Positions 5,924 to 9,017 of a DNA stretch of 9,017 nucleotides are shown here, piece by piece. Each line of letters opens with the position of its first letter. The stretch's first letter is position 1. Source of the DNA: an uncultured Acetatifactor sp. (GTDB lineage Bacteria; Bacillota; Clostridia; Lachnospirales; Lachnospiraceae). The notes under the pieces are model-generated. The model was not told where the DNA came from, did not search any database, and was given only the letters and a program-made list of their open reading frames with translations. The position numbers and the translations under genes are program-made. The DNA lies in assembly GCA_910584235.1 (NCBI GenBank), contig CAJTZD010000106.1, positions 1-9,017 of the forward strand, read 5' to 3'.

Positions 5924-6778
5924 TTAGCCCTGTTTTGCCCTCTGCCCGGCAACCCATATCTCGCATTCCGCCTCCGCCTCATCCATGACCAACTCTCCCA
6001 ATTCCGGCACCTGGATCCGGCCGGACTTCGGGTTCTTGATGCTGTCCACCTTAGTGGTGACGGTTGCCTCCACCTGAGATTTCTCAAAGGCCAGATCGGT
6101 ATCTACCATCTCGCAGTCAATGAGCTTTAAGTTCCTGCAGTAGCACAGCGGCTGTGTTCCCACAATCTTACAGTTGATCAGCGTCAGCCCGTCCGAATAC
6201 CATGCCAGATACTCCCCATTTATCACGCTGTTCCAAACCGTTACGTTTTCGCCATGCCAGAAAGCGTCTTTTGTGTCAAAGACACAGTTTTCAAAGACCG
6301 CATTTTTTATGTACTGAAAGGAATATTTCCCTTTCAGCTCTACCCCTTTGAATGACAGATTCTCCGACCGCATCATAAAATACTCGCCGGCCACGGTGGT
6401 ATCCTCCATACGGATTCCCTGCACGAACCAGCCGAATTCCGGGGAGATGACATCGCAGTGTCTGACGGTGATGTCACTGCACTCTCTGAGCGCTTTGATC
6501 CCGTGCATCCTGGTATCCCGAATCTCTACATGATCGGAATACCACAGGGCAGCCCTGCAAAGCTCCGTCATATCCGAATTTTCAATGACAAGTCCGTGGT
6601 CATGCCAAAAAGGATACCGCAGATTAAAGAAACAATGCTGTACCTCAATATTCTTTCCCTCTTTAAAAGCGCTCTCCCCGTCTGCCGGCCCGTCAAAGGA
6701 ACAATCCTTTACCAATACGCCGTCACATCCATAAAGGGCGCGTTCCATATCAAAAGTCTGGTTTTCAATCACTTTCAT
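5924..6778 (-). CDS. DUF3737 family right-handed beta-helix protein
   Basis: This 284-aa protein matches the DUF3737 family as I remember it: repeated short strands with N, C and F ladders such as GVLVKDCSFDGPADGESAFK, FNLRYPFWHDHGLVIENS, FENCVFDTKDAFWHGENVTV and NCKIVGTQPLCYC. The repeats of about 20 residues (x-F/V-x-N/D-C-x-F/V) imply a right-handed parallel beta-helix of the pectate-lyase type. There is no signal peptide, so it should be cytoplasmic. The biochemical role of the family is not known to me. The ATG at 6778 follows AGGAGG by 8 nt; an in-frame upstream start at 6835 has no ribosome site. A promoter is visible upstream, and the response regulator begins 6 bp after the stop, so the two are probably one transcript. 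Whether the protein takes part in the signalling or transport function is open. Confidence 0.88.
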   Translation of the reverse strand: MKVIENQTFDMERALYGCDGVLVKDCSFDGPADGESAFKEGKNIEVQHCFFNLRYPFWHDHGLVIENSDMTELCRAALWYSDHVEIRDTRMHGIKALRECSDITVRHCDVISPEFGWFVQGIRMEDTTVAGEYFMMRSENLSFKGVELKGKYSFQYIKNAVFENCVFDTKDAFWHGENVTVWNSVINGEYLAWYSDGLTLINCKIVGTQPLCYCRNLKLIDCEMVDTDLAFEKSQVEATVTTKVDSIKNPKSGRIQVPELGELVMDEAEAECEIWVAGQRAKQG

Positions 6779-6823
6779 TTTCTGACCTCCTGAAAATCTC
6801 CGGAAATGATACAAACATATCTT

Positions 6824-6852
6824 ATCATAACACAAAACCGAACAATTTTCAC
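6824..6852 (-). promoter_or_regulatory. sigma-A promoter of DUF3737-response regulator
   Basis: Read on the minus strand, GTGAAA (6847-6852; 4 of 6 to TTGACA) and TATGAT (6824-6829; 5 of 6 to TATAAT) are separated by 17 bp. Transcription would start about 40 bp ahead of the DUF3737 ATG. The region is AT-rich compared with its surroundings. The weak -35 leaves room for other choices. Confidence 0.5.
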
Positions 6853-6859
6853 TACTTTT

Positions 6860-7030
6860 TTATGTCCAAGTCACTCTGGCAGGATCAGTTCCAAGTTTTT
6901 TCAGATTGGATTCGATATTTCTCCTTGTAATACCGATCTGCCCTGCCATATGCGCAGCGCCAGACCGGGCGTCTCCTGGCAAAAGCACAAGGATTTTCTG
7001 TTGGGTGCCGTTCCATTTTTTCCCAATAAA
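6860..7030 (-). pseudogene. remnant of a winged-helix C-terminal domain (RecG-like/AlbA_2 ATP-binding protein type)
   Basis: The frame encodes a winged-helix-like stretch: TQQKILVLLPGDARSGAAHM then AGQIGITRRNIESNLKKL and a stop after TDPARVTWT. The order of helix, 'IG(I/L)T.R.(I/V)..N(L/I)KKL' recognition helix and terminal tryptophan is what one sees at the C-terminus of RecG-like/AlbA_2 ATP-binding regulators. Everything N-terminal to it is missing: the open frame begins with a TTG inside the neighbouring deacetylase promoter and no ribosome site fits an in-frame start. It is probably a leftover of a gene truncated by rearrangement. A small independent DNA-binding protein from a non-standard start cannot be excluded. 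Confidence 0.45.
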
Positions 7031-7062
7031 GTCACAAGTTACACCACCTTTCCTTAAAAAAC

Positions 7063-7091
7063 TTGCCACAGGCAAACTGCCGTGATATGAT
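7063..7091 (+). promoter_or_regulatory. sigma-A promoter of the deacetylase operon
   Basis: TTGCCA (7063-7068) and TATGAT (7086-7091), each 5 of 6 to consensus, are 17 bp apart. The -35 lies in a small inverted repeat, TTGCC-ACA-GGCAA (7063-7075), which could be chance or a half-site for a regulator. The leader of about 50 nt ends in AGGAGG at 7137-7142, 8 nt before the ATG. Confidence 0.7.
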
Positions 7092-7150
7092 AACCAGAAA
7101 GAAAAGCCGGGACTTTGAGAAATATTTGAAGAATCGAGGAGGAAAGCAAC

Positions 7151-7996
7151 ATGGCAGAAATTTTCATGCGTTTCCCGAAAGGGAAATCAAAGGCCCTCAC
7201 CCTCAGCTACGATGACGGTGTAGAGCAGGACGTCAGGCTGATGGAAATTATGGATCAATACGGCCTGAAAGGTACTTTCAATCTAAACAGCGGGCTGTTC
7301 GCGCCGGAGGGAACCGTTTATCCGGAGGGCACCATTCACCGCAGATTAACCGACAAGCAGGTGTCAGAGGTATACACCGGCTGCGGCCATGAGATTGCCG
7401 TGCATGGACTGACCCATCCTTTTCTGGAGAAGCTCCAGGAACATACGGCCATGTGGGAGCTGCTCAAAGACAGGGAAAACCTGGAAAACAAATTCCATAC
7501 GCTTGTCAGGGGGATGGCGTATCCTTTCGGTACATACAGTGATGCCACTGTGGAATGCCTGAAAAAAGCCGGCCTGGTATACGGCAGGACGGTCGTTTCC
7601 ACCCGCTCTTTTGATATGCCAACGGATTGGCTGCGGCTGGAGACTACCTGCCATCACAACGATCCGGAACTGATGAACCTGGCAAAAAAGTTTGTGGAAG
7701 AAACGCCCCAACGAGGTTCCTGGATGTTTTATCTGTGGGGACACAGCTATGAGTTCGAGGAAAAGGACAACTGGAATATCTTAGAGGAATTCGCCGCTTT
7801 TGTGGGTGGGCATGATGATATCTGGTATGCCACAAACATTCAGATTTACGATTATGTACAGGCTTTTGGCAGACTGGAGTTCTCCGCGGACGGCAACCGG
7901 ATCTATAATCCTACGGCCACGGAGCTGTATTTCCAGAAGCCGGGAAGCAGTGCCCCGGCGGACTGCATTTTACCGGGAGCGTATTTTGAGTTCTGA
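7151..7996 (+). CDS. polysaccharide deacetylase family protein (NodB-like fold), cytoplasmic
   Basis: This 281-aa protein belongs to the carbohydrate esterase 4/NodB-homology superfamily: metal-dependent removal of acetyl groups from sugars. ALTLSYDDG (16-23) gives the catalytic base/metal Asp pair D21-D22, and HGLTHP (85-90) gives the H-x3-H metal ligands H85 and H89. AYPFGTYSD is the third motif (P-F/Y-G). FYLWGHSYEF carries the late histidine. There is no signal peptide or membrane anchor, unlike peptidoglycan deacetylases, so a cytoplasmic small-sugar or oligosaccharide substrate is more likely than cell wall. The start follows AGGAGG by 8 nt and a good promoter lies upstream. The next gene is a sugar-acid/polyol dehydrogenase 106 bp downstream with no terminator between, which suggests a joint role in carbohydrate catabolism. 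The substrate is not predictable. Confidence 0.88.
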   Translation: MAEIFMRFPKGKSKALTLSYDDGVEQDVRLMEIMDQYGLKGTFNLNSGLFAPEGTVYPEGTIHRRLTDKQVSEVYTGCGHEIAVHGLTHPFLEKLQEHTAMWELLKDRENLENKFHTLVRGMAYPFGTYSDATVECLKKAGLVYGRTVVSTRSFDMPTDWLRLETTCHHNDPELMNLAKKFVEETPQRGSWMFYLWGHSYEFEEKDNWNILEEFAAFVGGHDDIWYATNIQIYDYVQAFGRLEFSADGNRIYNPTATELYFQKPGSSAPADCILPGAYFEF

Positions 7997-8077
7997 GAAA
8001 AACGGGGGCTGGATAGAACCTGCAATATCGCTGCCGGACTTGTGCTGAATCATGCGAGACAGGAAAAACAGCAAAAG

Positions 8078-8103
8078 GGAGACTGCAAAAAGGAGACTGC
8101 AAA
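8078..8103 (+). repeat. duplicated Shine-Dalgarno segment before the dehydrogenase
   Basis: GGAGACTGCAAA occurs at 8078-8089 and again at 8092-8103, 14 bp apart. The second copy gives the ribosome site of the ATG at 8103 (AGGAG, 7 nt spacer). The first copy offers another purine-rich site upstream, downstream of the alternative in-frame ATG at 8052. It looks like a small recent tandem duplication. Confidence 0.7.
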
Positions 8104-9017
8104 TGAAACTGACAGGCAATGGGCTGAAAAAAAAGGCGGCCTGGGAAAAGGCCGGCATCGCGCTTCCCGGGTACAATGTGGACGAGGTTTCGCAGAGGGC
8201 AAGAAATGAGCCTGTATGGGCGCACTTTGGAATCGGCAATATTTTCCGCATCTTTATCGGAGGCATTGCGGACACGCTTCTGGAGGATGGCGCAATGGAC
8301 CGGGGCCTCACCTGTGTGGAAGCTTTTGACTACGATGTTGTAGATAGAATATATAAGCCCTATGACAATCTGGGGCTTGGCGTGATTTTGCACGGGGACG
8401 GAGCCAGGGAGTACAAGGTATTGGGCTCCCTGGCGGAGGCAGTAAAGGCACAATGGTCCGCTCCGGCCCATTGGAGCCGACTGAAAGAAATATTTGCCAG
8501 TCCGTCCCTGCAGCTGGTCTCTTTCACAATCACCGAAAAGGGCTATGCCCTACGGAAAGCGGACGGCACATGGCTCCCCTTTGTGGAGGCCGACATTCAA
8601 AATGGGCCGGACAAGGCGGTGGGAGCCATGGCGGTGCTGACTGCCATGCTCCATGAGCGGTATCGTGCCGGAAAATATCCTCTGGCGCTGGTTTCCATGG
8701 ATAATTGCTCCCAAAACGGCTCCAGACTCCGTGAAGCCGTACTCTCCATGACGGCCCAGTGGCAGGAAAGGGGATTTGTGGACGAAAGCTTTGCCGCCTA
8801 TGTCAGCGACGAAAAGACGGTTACTTTTCCCTGGACCATGATTGACAAAATCACGCCCCGTCCAAGCGAACAGATCGCCGCGGACCTTGAAATGCTGGGG
8901 GTGGAGGATATGCAGCCCCAGATCACGGGAAAGAAGACCTACATTGCCCCTTTTGTCAACGCCGAGAAGCCCCAGTACCTCGTCATTGAAGACAGCTTCC
9001 CCAACGGACGGCCAGCC
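8103..9017 (+). CDS. mannitol dehydrogenase/D-mannonate oxidoreductase family protein (3' truncated by window)
   Basis: The frame is open for 305 codons to the window edge with no stop; family members are about 500-540 aa, so roughly 60% is present. Members are long-chain NAD(P)-dependent polyol or sugar-acid dehydrogenases. The N-terminal Rossmann motif is AHFGIGNIFRIFIGG (40-54, pattern FGxGNxxR). SMDNCSQNG (198-206) matches the family's 'S.DN...NG' motif, and DKITPRP (248-254) matches its 'DRI.P' motif. The catalytic Lys region lies beyond the window. The ATG at 8103 is chosen because AGGAG is 7 nt upstream; an in-frame ATG at 8052 lacks a site. The expected reaction is a keto-sugar acid/polyol interconversion such as fructuronate to mannonate (UxuB), but mannitol-, arabinitol- or altronate-type specificity is equally possible. 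It is likely co-transcribed with the deacetylase. Confidence 0.9.
   Translation, partial: MKLTGNGLKKKAAWEKAGIALPGYNVDEVSQRARNEPVWAHFGIGNIFRIFIGGIADTLLEDGAMDRGLTCVEAFDYDVVDRIYKPYDNLGLGVILHGDGAREYKVLGSLAEAVKAQWSAPAHWSRLKEIFASPSLQLVSFTITEKGYALRKADGTWLPFVEADIQNGPDKAVGAMAVLTAMLHERYRAGKYPLALVSMDNCSQNGSRLREAVLSMTAQWQERGFVDESFAAYVSDEKTVTFPWTMIDKITPRPSEQIAADLEMLGVEDMQPQITGKKTYIAPFVNAEKPQYLVIEDSFPNGRPA

Noticed and set aside
5273..6130. Long plus-strand frame (285 codons) opposite the response regulator
   Set aside because: It is the antisense shadow of the regulator and the DUF3737 3' end; His/Arg/Gln-rich product, repeated GMPFFH from the antisense of the repeat, no ribosome site.

Overview
The window reads as chromosome of a low-GC-clade but moderately GC-rich Gram-positive anaerobe, most likely a gut Lachnospiraceae (Clostridia). 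The support is strong AGGAGG-type ribosome sites, a Gram-positive LexA box, sigma-A promoters with 17-bp spacers, and proteins typical of that group (a DinB with the IFHIDVNSAFLSWEAV start, a DUF3737 protein, a mannitol-dehydrogenase-family oxidoreductase). The taxonomic call is inference from remembered protein style, not from a search.

Layout, left to right. (1) 1-251 holds short broken reading frames, possibly the decayed end of a site-specific recombinase gene. (2) 259-2245, plus strand, is an SOS-type unit: a promoter whose spacer carries a LexA box, a TTG-started Y-family DNA polymerase (dinB/Pol IV type), a 240-nt hairpin-rich spacer, and a 113-aa unrecognised Cys-containing protein. 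(3) 2242-6778, minus strand, is a gene cluster in the transcription order DUF3737 beta-helix protein, OmpR-family response regulator, ABC ATPase, ABC permease, histidine kinase. It is most simply a two-component system controlling its own ABC exporter of the antibiotic/lantibiotic-resistance type. Four GTAAAGA-type direct repeats between regulator and ATPase look like the regulator's operator. The cluster meets the SOS unit tail to tail, with the two stop codons overlapping. (4) 6860-7030 (minus) holds a remnant of a winged-helix C-terminus. (5) 7063-9017, plus strand: a good sigma-A promoter, a cytoplasmic polysaccharide-deacetylase-fold protein, and the first 305 codons of a mannitol dehydrogenase/mannonate oxidoreductase-family enzyme that runs off the window.

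The two most unusual things are in-frame repeat expansions inside otherwise conserved domains. DinB carries a 43-residue imperfect tandem repeat (60 + 69 bp) between its first helix and the next strand of the fingers/palm. The response regulator carries four 18-bp copies encoding MEE(R/G)HS in the alpha3-beta4 loop of its receiver domain. Both have unit lengths divisible by three, so copy-number changes would keep the frame. No CRISPR array, rRNA, tRNA or intact mobile element was seen.
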